From: an uncultured Bacteroidales bacterium
GTDB taxonomy: Bacteria > Bacteroidota > Bacteroidia > Bacteroidales > Muribaculaceae
Assembly (NCBI GenBank): GCA_900542185.1
Contig: UQMZ01000011.1
Span: forward strand, 1-64,000
Reading direction: 5' to 3'
Length of the DNA: 64,000 nucleotides
Positions 51,895 to 59,668 of this stretch are shown in pieces. Position numbers and translations under genes: made by a program. The notes beneath the pieces were generated by a model, which saw only the letters and a list, made by a program, of their open reading frames with translations, made no database searches and was not told the DNA's origin. How positions within the stretch are numbered: position 1 is the stretch's first letter; each line of letters starts with the position of its first letter.

Positions 51895-52565
51895 AAAGAG
51901 TGTCATCGATGCTGGCGGCAGCGATATTATGCGTATTGCCGAGCGTTGCCCAGACTCATTACGAAGCGCAGATGTCGCTTGGCGTGCATGGCGGCGTTAA
52001 TCTGTCACAGGTGATGTTCTCGCCAAGCATACGGCAGAAGTTTCTGCCCGGCGCCAATGCAGGAATTAATTTCAGGTATACGGAGGAAAAGCATTTCGGC
52101 TTTATAGTCGAAGCCAACCTCGAACAGCGCGGATGGGCAGAGAATTTCGACGGCGAGCCGTTTTCGTATTCACGCACCATCAATTATGTGCAGATTCCCT
52201 TCATGTCGCATATATATTTCGGGCGCCGACATAAGTTCTTCATTAATCTCGGTCCGTCGGTAAGTTTCAAGATCGGAGATTCAGTGAAATCAAATTTCGA
52301 TTACGCGAATGTCGGATCAATTCCCGATTTCCCTGTGCATACATCGCAGCAGTACGGCTATCCCACTAAAGGAACCGTGGATTTCGGCATTTCGGGAGGT
52401 CTTGGTGGCGAGATAGGTCTTACACGCAGACATTCAATTTATCTCGAGGCCAGGTATTACTTCGGAATCGCAAACGTATTGCCGGCAGGCCGCACCGATC
52501 ATTTCAAATCATCCAATCCGATGGCTCTGTCCATTACATTGGGGTATTGGTTCAGGATAAAATGA
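51891..52565 (+). CDS. PorT-like outer-membrane beta-barrel protein
   Basis: This 224-residue protein has a signal peptide ending near SVAQT. About eight to ten amphipathic beta-strands follow, with a GVHGGVNLSQVMFSPS opening and repeated aromatic ends (SLGVH, YFGRRHKFFINLGPS, ITLGYWFRIK). This is the small-barrel pattern of the PorT / outer-membrane beta-barrel (OMP_b-brl_2) families. True PorT is a T9SS part, but many homologues are unrelated to secretion. Its neighbours are the LysM and CHU_C proteins. Confidence 0.75.
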   Translation: MKRVSSMLAAAILCVLPSVAQTHYEAQMSLGVHGGVNLSQVMFSPSIRQKFLPGANAGINFRYTEEKHFGFIVEANLEQRGWAENFDGEPFSYSRTINYVQIPFMSHIYFGRRHKFFINLGPSVSFKIGDSVKSNFDYANVGSIPDFPVHTSQQYGYPTKGTVDFGISGGLGGEIGLTRRHSIYLEARYYFGIANVLPAGRTDHFKSSNPMALSITLGYWFRIK

Positions 52566-52687
52566 CCGATATTAACAAACCGGCGATATAACATATCGAC
52601 AAAAAAAGCGTTAAATAGACAGCCGTTATCCTGACCATAAACAAGGAACGCGATTAGGGAGGCGGCAGACCAATCAATACTGGAGCG

Positions 52688-53392
52688 TTGAAAACATTGA
52701 TACATAGCAAACAATCCGAAGCTGTAACCATAAGCGCCCCGGAGAAATTGAAGACTCCGGAGCGACCGAAAGAACCGGCCGTCAGCACGCATAGGTCATG
52801 GGTGTCGCGTAGCGTCAAACGGGGGTGTGACATGGTATTGTCGGCATTGGCATTGGTAGTATTCTCTCCGATATGCGCCATCTGCGCATTGGCCGTCAAG
52901 TTACAGGACGGCGGTCCTATAATATTCAAACAGGAACGTATAGGCCGTTACGGCAAACCATTTAATATCTATAAGTTCCGTACCATGCGGATGGACGCCG
53001 AGGCTTTAGGCCCTCAGCTGAGTTGCTCGCACGGAGAAATCGACGCGCGTCTTACAAAAGTGGGACGTTTCATACGTGCACACCATCTTGATGAAATACC
53101 ACAGCTGTACAACGTGCTTAAAGGAGATATGGCATTAATCGGCTACAGACCCGAGAGGAAATTCTTCATCGATCAGATAATGCGTCACGACAACCGTTAC
53201 GAGTTGCTGTATCAGATCCGACCGGGAGCGACGTCGTATGCAACACTATACAACGGATACACGGATACGATGGAGAAGATGCTTAAGCGTCTGGAGTACG
53301 ACCTGTATTATCTGGAGCACGGATCATTCTGGTTCGATGCCAGAATATTGTTCAACACATTCTGTGCCATAGTTTTCGGCAAAAAATTCTGA
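52688..53392 (+). CDS. Undecaprenyl-phosphate sugar-1-phosphate transferase (WcaJ/WbaP type)
   Basis: This 234-residue membrane enzyme of the monotopic phosphoglycosyl transferase family transfers a sugar phosphate to undecaprenyl phosphate and begins a surface polysaccharide. It has an N-terminal hydrophobic helix (about residues 48-70) and the core motifs KQERIGRYGKPFNIYKFRTMRMDAE (near 80-104), RFIRAHHLDEIPQLYNVLKGDMALIGYRPE and RPGATSY. No ATG begins the frame near the right place. A TTG at 52688 is the only plausible start, since the frame is closed by TAG at 52655. No glycosyltransferase cluster surrounds it. Confidence 0.85.
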   Translation: MKTLIHSKQSEAVTISAPEKLKTPERPKEPAVSTHRSWVSRSVKRGCDMVLSALALVVFSPICAICALAVKLQDGGPIIFKQERIGRYGKPFNIYKFRTMRMDAEALGPQLSCSHGEIDARLTKVGRFIRAHHLDEIPQLYNVLKGDMALIGYRPERKFFIDQIMRHDNRYELLYQIRPGATSYATLYNGYTDTMEKMLKRLEYDLYYLEHGSFWFDARILFNTFCAIVFGKKF

Positions 53393-53396
53393 CCTT

Positions 53397-53933
53397 ATGT
53401 CTGACACAGCAAAGGAATTTAGTGAGGCAATATCCGTATGTCGCGATATATTCGGTAAGAAACTTCAGGATTACGGCACTTCATGGCGTGTGATGCGGCC
53501 GATGAGTCTGACGGATCAGATATACATCAAGGCACGGCGCATACGCTCGCTTGAGGAGAAAGGCGAGAGTAACGCCGCTGTGAACGAAGGTATTGTTCCG
53601 GAGTTCATCGGAATCGTGAATTACTGCGCCATCGCGCTGATACAGATGGAACTCGGATGCGGAGATCCCATACCAGCAGAAGAAGCGCTGAGACTCTATG
53701 ACAGGGAAATAGAACGCGCCACATCGTTGATGACGAATAAGAATCACGATTACGACGAGGCCTGGCGCAATATGAGGGTCAGCAGTTTCACCGATATTAT
53801 CCTCCAGAAACTGATGCGCACCAAGGAGATAGAGGGTCATGACGGACATACCATGATCAGCGAGGGTATTGACGCCAACTATATGGATATAATCAATTAT
53901 GCAATCTTCGCCCTCATCAAGCTTAAACAATAA
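53397..53933 (+). CDS. DUF1599 protein with internal duplication
   Basis: This 178-residue cytoplasmic protein belongs to DUF1599, described as a nucleotide-modification-associated domain. Two halves repeat the same pattern: residues 22-86 (KLQDYGTSWRVMRPMSLTDQ ... EGIVPEFIGIVNYCAIALI) and 115-178 (KNHDYDEAWRNMRVSSFTD ... EGIDANYMDIINYAIFALI). The repeated D(Y)...W...R and N-Y pairs may form a composite active site. It starts 4 bases after the sugar transferase and overlaps the next gene by 35 bases, suggesting an operon. Its biochemical role is not known. Confidence 0.8.
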   Translation: MSDTAKEFSEAISVCRDIFGKKLQDYGTSWRVMRPMSLTDQIYIKARRIRSLEEKGESNAAVNEGIVPEFIGIVNYCAIALIQMELGCGDPIPAEEALRLYDREIERATSLMTNKNHDYDEAWRNMRVSSFTDIILQKLMRTKEIEGHDGHTMISEGIDANYMDIINYAIFALIKLKQ

Positions 53934-55281
53934 TACTCACAGGCATACGCTGATTGCTCTGGTGACATGGCTGTGCAGGATTGTCACCGGAGGCGTGTTT
54001 GTATTCTCTGGTTTCGTCAAGGGAATAGACCCCTGGGGCACTGTCTACAAGATGGACGAATATCTTGTGGCTATGGGGATGCCTCTGTACGACAGTCTTA
54101 TACTGGCAGGAGTGTTCGGACTCTGCGCGCTTGAGTTTCTGATTGGCATATATCTGATATTCGGATGCTATCGCAAGTCGGCGCCAATGTTCGCATTGCT
54201 GTTCATGTGCGTGATGCTGCCGCTGACGCTGTGGATAGCGATAGCCGATCCTGTGGCGGATTGCGGATGCTTCGGCGATGCACTGGTAATATCCAATTGG
54301 GCCACTTTCTGGAAGAACGTGGCCATTACCTGCCTCATTATATGGCTTATTAAGTTCAACCGTCGGGTCCCGTGTATCATAACGCCGGCTTTCCAGTGGA
54401 TGGCTTTCGTGGCCACGGTGCTGTATATGATCTGTATCTGCTGGTACGGATATAATATACAGCCCATGCTCGATTTCCGGCCTTTCGCCGTCGGAACCGA
54501 TCTGGGCGCCGAGGTAGAACAGAATGAAGAAAGCGAGGATACGACATTTCTGTTCACGTACACCAAGGACGGCGTCACAAAGGATTTCACGGCAGAGGAA
54601 GTGCCTTCCGATGACTCAGGCTGGACATTCGTAAGCCGTAAGGAGATATTTCCCGACGGCGATAAAAACAAGGAGACAGGCCACGATTTCAGTGTGATGG
54701 ACAGGGATGGCAACGAAGAAGTCACATCCGAGGCCATAGATAGCGAAGGTAAGGAATTGCTGTTGCTGATCCCGTCGTTAGACCGGATATCCGCATCCAC
54801 CACCTATAAGATCAACATGCTTCACGACTGGGCTACGGCAAAGGATATCCGTTTTGTAGCTATTGTCGCGGCTCATACCGGCGACATAGCCGAGTGGGAG
54901 GATATGAGCATGCCGGGTTACGACATATATACCGCCGACGATACAGCCATCAAGGAACTGGCCCGCGGCAATCCGGCTGTCGTGTATCTGAAGGATGGAG
55001 TCATCAAGTGGAAAACGAGTCTATATTCCATCAACGAAGACGAGTTTACGGCTGCTGAGGCCGGAAATAACGTCAACGCAGAGGTTGACTTACTTCCGTA
55101 TGACGGCAAGCGCACTTTGATAAACTGGTCGCTGATATATCTGGCCGTGATGGCCATGCTGGTATGTATATCGTTCGTGCCGCGTCTCGCACGTCTGTTC
55201 CGTCCATTGGAATATAAAGGCGAGAGACACAAAAAGGAACATGCCGGAAAGAATCCTTCCGACATGTCCGATAAATCCTGA
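53899..55281 (+). CDS. DoxX-like membrane protein with C-terminal thioredoxin-like part (BT_3928 type)
   Basis: This 460-residue inner-membrane protein has several N-terminal membrane segments (residues 15-190, including a DoxX-like region with FVFSGFVKGIDPWG and a redox-looking CGCFGDAL motif near 115), an extracytoplasmic domain that looks thioredoxin-like (about 195-400), and a last segment near 410. The BT_3928 family in Bacteroidetes usually lies after DUF1599, as here. The start at 53899 overlaps DUF1599 by 35 bases. It may pass electrons for disulfide or quinone chemistry; this is inferred. Confidence 0.75.
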   Translation: MQSSPSSSLNNNTHRHTLIALVTWLCRIVTGGVFVFSGFVKGIDPWGTVYKMDEYLVAMGMPLYDSLILAGVFGLCALEFLIGIYLIFGCYRKSAPMFALLFMCVMLPLTLWIAIADPVADCGCFGDALVISNWATFWKNVAITCLIIWLIKFNRRVPCIITPAFQWMAFVATVLYMICICWYGYNIQPMLDFRPFAVGTDLGAEVEQNEESEDTTFLFTYTKDGVTKDFTAEEVPSDDSGWTFVSRKEIFPDGDKNKETGHDFSVMDRDGNEEVTSEAIDSEGKELLLLIPSLDRISASTTYKINMLHDWATAKDIRFVAIVAAHTGDIAEWEDMSMPGYDIYTADDTAIKELARGNPAVVYLKDGVIKWKTSLYSINEDEFTAAEAGNNVNAEVDLLPYDGKRTLINWSLIYLAVMAMLVCISFVPRLARLFRPLEYKGERHKKEHAGKNPSDMSDKS

Positions 55282-55301
55282 TGACGCCGTATCGGGCGTC
55301 A
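55282..55301. terminator. Hairpin between convergent DoxX-like and thioredoxin genes
   Basis: TGACGCC pairs with GGCGTCA around GTATCG. No U-tract follows in either direction, so its action as a terminator is weakly supported. Confidence 0.35.
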
Positions 55302-55310
55302 CTACGTCAA

Positions 55311-55607
55311 TCAATAATACTTTTTCAGTTCCTCCTCCAGAGTTGCGGCGGGAGTTACGCCCGACGTGCGCCATTTCAGTTCGCCGTTCTTGAATATCAT
55401 GAGCGTCGGCACCGAGCGCACCTGATATACGCGGGACAGTTCCTCGTTCTTATCGATATCAATCTTTATGACTCGGGCATTGTCGCCTACATTCTTCGCA
55501 ACATCCTCAAGCACCGGATGCATCATCTTGCAGGGACCGCACCATGTGGCATAGAAATCCACCAGCACCGGTTTGTCGGATGCGATAATCTCATTAAATT
55601 TTTCCAT
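55311..55607 (-). CDS. trxA: Thioredoxin
   Basis: This 98-residue protein begins at MEKFNEIIASDKPVLVDFYA. A longer frame runs upstream to 55700 but has no thioredoxin sequence. It has the WCGPC active site near residue 25 and the RSVPTLMIFKNGE segment with the cis-Pro near residue 70. It reduces protein disulfides in the cytoplasm, and no signal peptide is seen. It is transcribed toward the DoxX-like gene. A direct-repeat region in the gap upstream belongs to the gene beyond. Confidence 0.92.
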   Translation of the reverse strand: MEKFNEIIASDKPVLVDFYATWCGPCKMMHPVLEDVAKNVGDNARVIKIDIDKNEELSRVYQVRSVPTLMIFKNGELKWRTSGVTPAATLEEELKKYY

Positions 55608-55718
55608 AATAATTTCTGTCTTTGACTTCCTGTAGAAATCCATTATCTCTACCATATATAACAACATTAACACACATAAGTTGTAAAAACGGTGATTCAT
55701 ACGGTTTGTGAATCATTT

Positions 55719-55753
55719 TTTACGAATTGTTACCGGTATTTACGAATAGTTAC
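55719..55753 (+). promoter_or_regulatory. Two 15-bp direct repeats upstream of the 55806 gene
   Basis: TTTACGAATTGTTAC (55719-55733) and TTTACGAATAGTTAC (55739-55753) differ at one base and lie 20 bases apart, about two helical turns, just upstream of the -7 box. They are a candidate activator or repressor site. Confidence 0.4.
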
Positions 55754-55776
55754 ACCTCAGTTTGCTCCTTTTTGAT

Positions 55777-55784
55777 TAACTTTG
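55777..55784 (+). promoter_or_regulatory. -7 box of the 55806 gene
   Basis: TAACTTTG matches the -7 consensus. No good -33 TTTG sits at the right distance, as the nearest TTTG is only 12 bases away, so an activator at the direct repeats may be needed. A start of transcription near 55791 supports ATG 55806 over the in-frame TTG at 55782. Confidence 0.5.
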
Positions 55785-55805
55785 GCCCACAATAACTTAT
55801 ACATC

Positions 55806-57380
55806 ATGAGCATCAGAAGCATCTTTTTCGAGACCTCCAATTCGCCGCGTGCCTGCCTGAAATGGATTATAGTCATAGTGGCCGCATTAGTATTCGTGTT
55901 GTTATCATCAACATCGTACAATCTCAAGAGTGACGGCCCGACAATCCAGTTGACGCGGCAGGCAGTAATGACCCAGCGGTTCGACAAGGATACCATAAAA
56001 CAGGTGTTGCCCGCCGGCGACAGTATACGTGTGCTGGCCATCGACCGTTCGTCGTTCGGTCAGAAATGGCTTGTGCAGTCTTCGAAAGGGGAGCGCGGAT
56101 GGATTGACGCCGCGCAATTGCCCCAGATCCGGCAGGTGGTAACAAAGGGCAAATTCGAAGGTGATACCGTTACAATTTGCGGTACGGGTAGCGGTGCGAC
56201 ATCAAAGTATGTATTCAAGAACAGTGCCGGCGAGGAGGATGACCGTTCTACAAAGGACTTCATACCTGTATTGAAAGATTGGGACGATTACGCCTACAAT
56301 AGCGACGGCGTCGTAGGAGTATGCTCCATGAAGAAATTCAAGTCAAAGACCGAAGGGAAGAATATGGTGGAAGTGGACAAGGCTTTAGGTTCGCCGATAC
56401 AGGTGCACAGCACACCGCAGGGCCTCGAAGCAAGCTATTCGTGGAAGGTGTTCGACCCCACCACGGGAACGATGCAGCTACCCACGGTTACATTTTCAAG
56501 CGATTCCATAGCAACCGGCGTGACTTATAGTGAATGGACATCGCGTGCATCTTCTTGGCTAAAACGCGTGCCTATGGCTTCAACCATCATCGACTGGCCG
56601 TTAACTTCGGTGATGGTGCGAGATTCACGTTACAACGCCATGAGCGATCCCACGATGTCAGGTTGGAAACGTGCGGGAGCTTTGCTTATGATTCCGATTA
56701 TTCTGCTGGCCGGGTTCATTATGATGTTCATGGCACAGACGCTTCCGGTACTGCTGATGGGCTGGCTGGTGAAGTTCCCCCGGGTGTTTGCGTTTCTGTC
56801 TGACAGATGGCTGAAATTGCTGATGGCTGTTGTGGCAGGTATATGCGCATATAGCTGGTGTGTGATGATGATGGCATGGGGGATGTTCCCCTTCTGGTGC
56901 GTGCTGATATGGTACATGACCTGGTATTGCTTCCTGCTTGCCTCAAGTCCGTTGTGCAGGCCTGCAAAGCTGCGTTGTCCCAAGTGTCACAGACTATATA
57001 CTATCGACTTCGATCACAGGGTCTTCGAATATGATGAGATTAAGAAAGGTAAGGATATAGTGTTCAACAGGCTGCTGGGCACGCGCACCGAGAAATGGAA
57101 GGCATGGACGGAGGTTACAACTATCACTACTTATCGCGATGGCCACAAGACGGAAAAGACAACAAAGAAGGACGAGCACACGATGGCCCGCGATCACAAC
57201 GAGTATGAGTTTATTGATTATGAGGTGACCTACCGGCTGGACCATTATCGCAATTACTTCAAATGCAGTAAATGCGATTATGTGGAGGAAAGCACTGATG
57301 TAGAATTCACGGAGCTGGACCGCAAGGTGGTGGGCACCCATACGGAAGAAGGGGCCGGGAATGAGTATCGGTTGGACTGA
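55806..57380 (+). CDS. Membrane protein of unknown function with SH3-like outer part and split zinc ribbon
   Basis: This 524-residue protein is not recognised as any named family. It has a membrane segment at about 18-36, an extracytoplasmic part (about 40-275) with a possible SH3-like portion at 45-120, a cluster of three to four membrane segments at about 285-385 rich in Met and Trp, and a cytoplasmic C-terminal part. That part has CPKC at about 396 and CSKC at about 480, separated by 80 or so highly charged residues, which looks like a zinc ribbon interrupted by a coiled or helical insert. It is transcribed alone from its own promoter. It may couple an outer signal to an inside domain. Confidence 0.6.
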   Translation: MSIRSIFFETSNSPRACLKWIIVIVAALVFVLLSSTSYNLKSDGPTIQLTRQAVMTQRFDKDTIKQVLPAGDSIRVLAIDRSSFGQKWLVQSSKGERGWIDAAQLPQIRQVVTKGKFEGDTVTICGTGSGATSKYVFKNSAGEEDDRSTKDFIPVLKDWDDYAYNSDGVVGVCSMKKFKSKTEGKNMVEVDKALGSPIQVHSTPQGLEASYSWKVFDPTTGTMQLPTVTFSSDSIATGVTYSEWTSRASSWLKRVPMASTIIDWPLTSVMVRDSRYNAMSDPTMSGWKRAGALLMIPIILLAGFIMMFMAQTLPVLLMGWLVKFPRVFAFLSDRWLKLLMAVVAGICAYSWCVMMMAWGMFPFWCVLIWYMTWYCFLLASSPLCRPAKLRCPKCHRLYTIDFDHRVFEYDEIKKGKDIVFNRLLGTRTEKWKAWTEVTTITTYRDGHKTEKTTKKDEHTMARDHNEYEFIDYEVTYRLDHYRNYFKCSKCDYVEESTDVEFTELDRKVVGTHTEEGAGNEYRLD

Positions 57381-57401
57381 TAGAGGTAGCTAAAGCTTCA
57401 T

Positions 57402-57466
57402 ACTGAAACAAAAAGGCGACATGCACACATGAATACTGAAACAAAAAAGGCGATGTGCACGTGAAT
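57402..57466 (+). repeat. Imperfect 33/32-base tandem repeat
   Basis: The units at 57402-57434 and 57435-57466 both begin ACTGAAACAAAAA and contain GGCGA, a GCAC block and GAAT. The second unit holds the left arm of the terminator. Confidence 0.6.
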
Positions 57467-57486
57467 CGGTGCATATCGCCTTTTTT
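57443..57486. terminator. Bidirectional terminator between the 55806 gene and the Spy-like gene
   Basis: An 18-bp stem with one wobble pair (57443-57460 with 57469-57486) carries AAAAAA at one end and TTTTTT at the other, so it can end transcripts from both flanking, convergent genes. Confidence 0.85.
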
Positions 57487-57507
57487 GTAGATGTTTTGTC
57501 AGGATGA

Positions 57508-58128
57508 TTAGCGGCGGTCGCGCTTGTCAGCCTTCTTGGCATTTTTATCAGCCTTGGCTATCTTACTGCCTTCAATGTTGAATCTCTTTCCGAACTTTTC
57601 ATCCTTTCTGAACTTGTGGTGCTTGAAGTTGCCGCGTGCGGCGTGCTTCGGGCCTTTGTTGAGGTAGTTCTGCTCCAGGAACTGGGTGTACTGCTCGGGA
57701 GTCAGGATCTTCTTGATGTCGGCAAGCTGCTGACGCTTCAGGTCCTGTGCCTGGTTGCGCAGGTCCTTCTTCAGCGAGTCGTTGCGCTGTTTGTTCTGCT
57801 TGGCATCCCCACGCAGTGCCTGACGTTTCTCGCCATAATTCTTGCAGAGAGCCTGAAGCTGCTGCTTCTGGGTGTCAGTGAGGTTCAGTCCGTTGAAGCA
57901 GCTGAAGCCGTTGCACTGTGCGGGACGCGCTTTATACTGACGGTTGCAGGGAATCTGTGCGCAGTCAGTTTGCGGACAGTTGGTCTGCTGACAGTTTACC
58001 TGCGCGCAGTTCTGAGGTGCGCAGTTTGCGGATGCGCCGCAAGGAGTGGCGGTCTGTGCGTATGCTGTTGCGATGCCGAATCCCAGCATACATGCAATTC
58101 CAATCATTGATTTCTTCATATTTTCCAT
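57508..58128 (-). CDS. Periplasmic Spy/CpxP-like protein with regular Cys repeat
   Basis: This 206-residue secreted protein has a signal peptide (about residues 1-24; a second Met at residue 4 could be the start). A Gln/Asn-rich section holds Cys at residues 36, 41, 46, 51, 56 and 61, exactly every five residues, with another pair at 72 and 77. Two LTxxQ-like motifs (LNLTDTQKQQLQAL near 81 and ILTPEQYTQFL near 140) mark a Spy/CpxP-type helical chaperone core, and the end is rich in Lys and Arg. Spy proteins stabilise periplasmic proteins and bind metals. The Cys array suggests a metal-binding or disulfide role; the family is inferred. Confidence 0.65.
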   Translation of the reverse strand: MENMKKSMIGIACMLGFGIATAYAQTATPCGASANCAPQNCAQVNCQQTNCPQTDCAQIPCNRQYKARPAQCNGFSCFNGLNLTDTQKQQLQALCKNYGEKRQALRGDAKQNKQRNDSLKKDLRNQAQDLKRQQLADIKKILTPEQYTQFLEQNYLNKGPKHAARGNFKHHKFRKDEKFGKRFNIEGSKIAKADKNAKKADKRDRR

Positions 58129-58243
58129 TTTTTTTCGTTTCGTAATTATAGACCGCGGTTTATGCCCAAAGGTTTAGACGGCATTTAGCAAAATTTTGTT
58201 AAGGACGTTTTAAGAAGTTTTAATTTCAAAACATGCTCATTAT

Positions 58244-58717
58244 ATGGAAGTAGTGCTTCTTGCGATAGGAAAGACCAATATAAAGTTTGTGGAAGAAGGT
58301 ATCAAAGAATATGAGGGACGGTTGCGACGTTACATGACGTTTCGGACGGAATGGCTGCGCGACGTCAAGGGAGCGGGACAATTGGCCGAGGCGCGTCAGA
58401 AGGAATTGGAGGGCGAGGTCATACTTGCCAAGCTGCAGCCGTCGGACATGGTCATATTATTGGATGAGCGCGGCAAGGAATTTACCTCGCGCGAGTTTGC
58501 GGTGTGGATGGAGAAGCAGATGGCTTCAGGCCGCAAGCGCATAGTGTTTGTGATCGGCGGCCCATACGGATTCAGTCCGGCTGTATATGACAGAGCCGAC
58601 GGCAAGGTGTCGATGTCAAAGATGACCTTCAACCACGAGATGATACGCCTGTTCTTTGTGGAACAGATGTACCGCGCCATGACCATACTGCGGGGAGAAC
58701 CCTACCACCATGATTAG
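58244..58717 (+). CDS. rlmH: 23S rRNA pseudouridine-1915 N3-methyltransferase
   Basis: This 157-residue SPOUT-fold enzyme methylates pseudouridine 1915 in helix 69 of 23S rRNA using S-adenosylmethionine. The knot motifs are all present: LLDERGKEFTSREFA (near 75), FVIGGPYGF (near 105), and the tail MSKMTFNHEMIRLFFVEQMY followed by GEPYHHD. The length is the family standard. It is preceded by a divergent Spy-like gene and lies 93 bases before the DUF3108 gene. Confidence 0.97.
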   Translation: MEVVLLAIGKTNIKFVEEGIKEYEGRLRRYMTFRTEWLRDVKGAGQLAEARQKELEGEVILAKLQPSDMVILLDERGKEFTSREFAVWMEKQMASGRKRIVFVIGGPYGFSPAVYDRADGKVSMSKMTFNHEMIRLFFVEQMYRAMTILRGEPYHHD

Positions 58718-58810
58718 TGACGAGTGATAAGTGACGAGTTTCAGAGGGAATTTGGGTTAAACCTGAAGTTTGTTTGTTATTCTAATATGTAATGTGAATA
58801 ACATGGTATT

Positions 58811-59566
58811 ATGATGAGAAGAATCCTGTTTGTATTAATATCTATAATAATAAGTGTGCAATGTCTGGCTGTGACTTTCCACAACGAGACGCTGCATTAT
58901 GTAATCAGTTATAAGTGGGGACTGATACATAAGGATGCGGGCGATGCGACGTTGTCGCTGCGTCAGCGCGGGCAACACTATGACCTGATGCTTGCGGGCA
59001 AGACGCGTCCCTGGGCCGACAAGATTTATATGACGCGCGACACACTGTTAGGCACCATCAATAAGGTGGATCTTTCGCCCGTGTCATATACCAAAATCAC
59101 GCATGAGAAGGACCATCACGACCGCACGGAGATATCGTATACCAGGTTTCGAGGAGTCACCAAGGGTGAAACCGTCAAGTATAAGACCCGTAACGGCAAG
59201 ACGACCGTTAAACGGCATAAGATAACCGGCACAGGTCCTGTGTTCGACATGCTTTCGATATTCTATTATCTGCGGACTCTGGATTATGACCGGCTGACCG
59301 AAAAACATTATGTATATAAGGCCACGGTCTTTTCCGGCTCACGCTCCGAGACGGTTACCATACGTTGCGAAGGTCGTAAAAATATAAAGCTACGCAACAA
59401 ACAGACTCGCGAAGCCTATCACATCAAGTTTAGGTTCACCACCGGAGGGGGTACCAAATCAAGTGACGATATCGATACCTGGATCTCGACAGACAGCCAG
59501 CACATTCCGTTATACTTAGTCGGCAAGCTTCCTGTGGGAGAGGTAAGAGCCTACTACGTTAATTAG
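58811..59566 (+). CDS. DUF3108 domain periplasmic protein
   Basis: This 251-residue protein has a signal peptide (MMRRILFVLISIIISVQCLA). The rest fits DUF3108, a beta-barrel-like domain in Bacteroidetes and Proteobacteria with the opening ETLHYVISYKWGLIHKDAGDA and the late HIPLYLVGKLPVGEVRAYY strand. The function of the domain is unknown, and it may be an envelope lipid- or glycan-binding protein. The gene ends 33 bases before a good terminator. Confidence 0.75.
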   Translation: MMRRILFVLISIIISVQCLAVTFHNETLHYVISYKWGLIHKDAGDATLSLRQRGQHYDLMLAGKTRPWADKIYMTRDTLLGTINKVDLSPVSYTKITHEKDHHDRTEISYTRFRGVTKGETVKYKTRNGKTTVKRHKITGTGPVFDMLSIFYYLRTLDYDRLTEKHYVYKATVFSGSRSETVTIRCEGRKNIKLRNKQTREAYHIKFRFTTGGGTKSSDDIDTWISTDSQHIPLYLVGKLPVGEVRAYYVN

Positions 59567-59598
59567 GGGATAGACAATAGATAAAGATAGCGGAATAT

Positions 59599-59627
59599 AA
59601 AACGCGGATTTAGCGAATCCGCGTTTT
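59599..59627 (+). terminator. Terminator after the DUF3108 gene
   Basis: A 12-bp stem AAAACGCGGATT / AATCCGCGTTTT with loop TAGCG carries its own T-run. It could also serve sod, which faces it on the other strand. Confidence 0.85.
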
Positions 59628-59668
59628 ATGTTCCATTCTTAGTTATCGGTTATCGTTATCCTGTGCAC

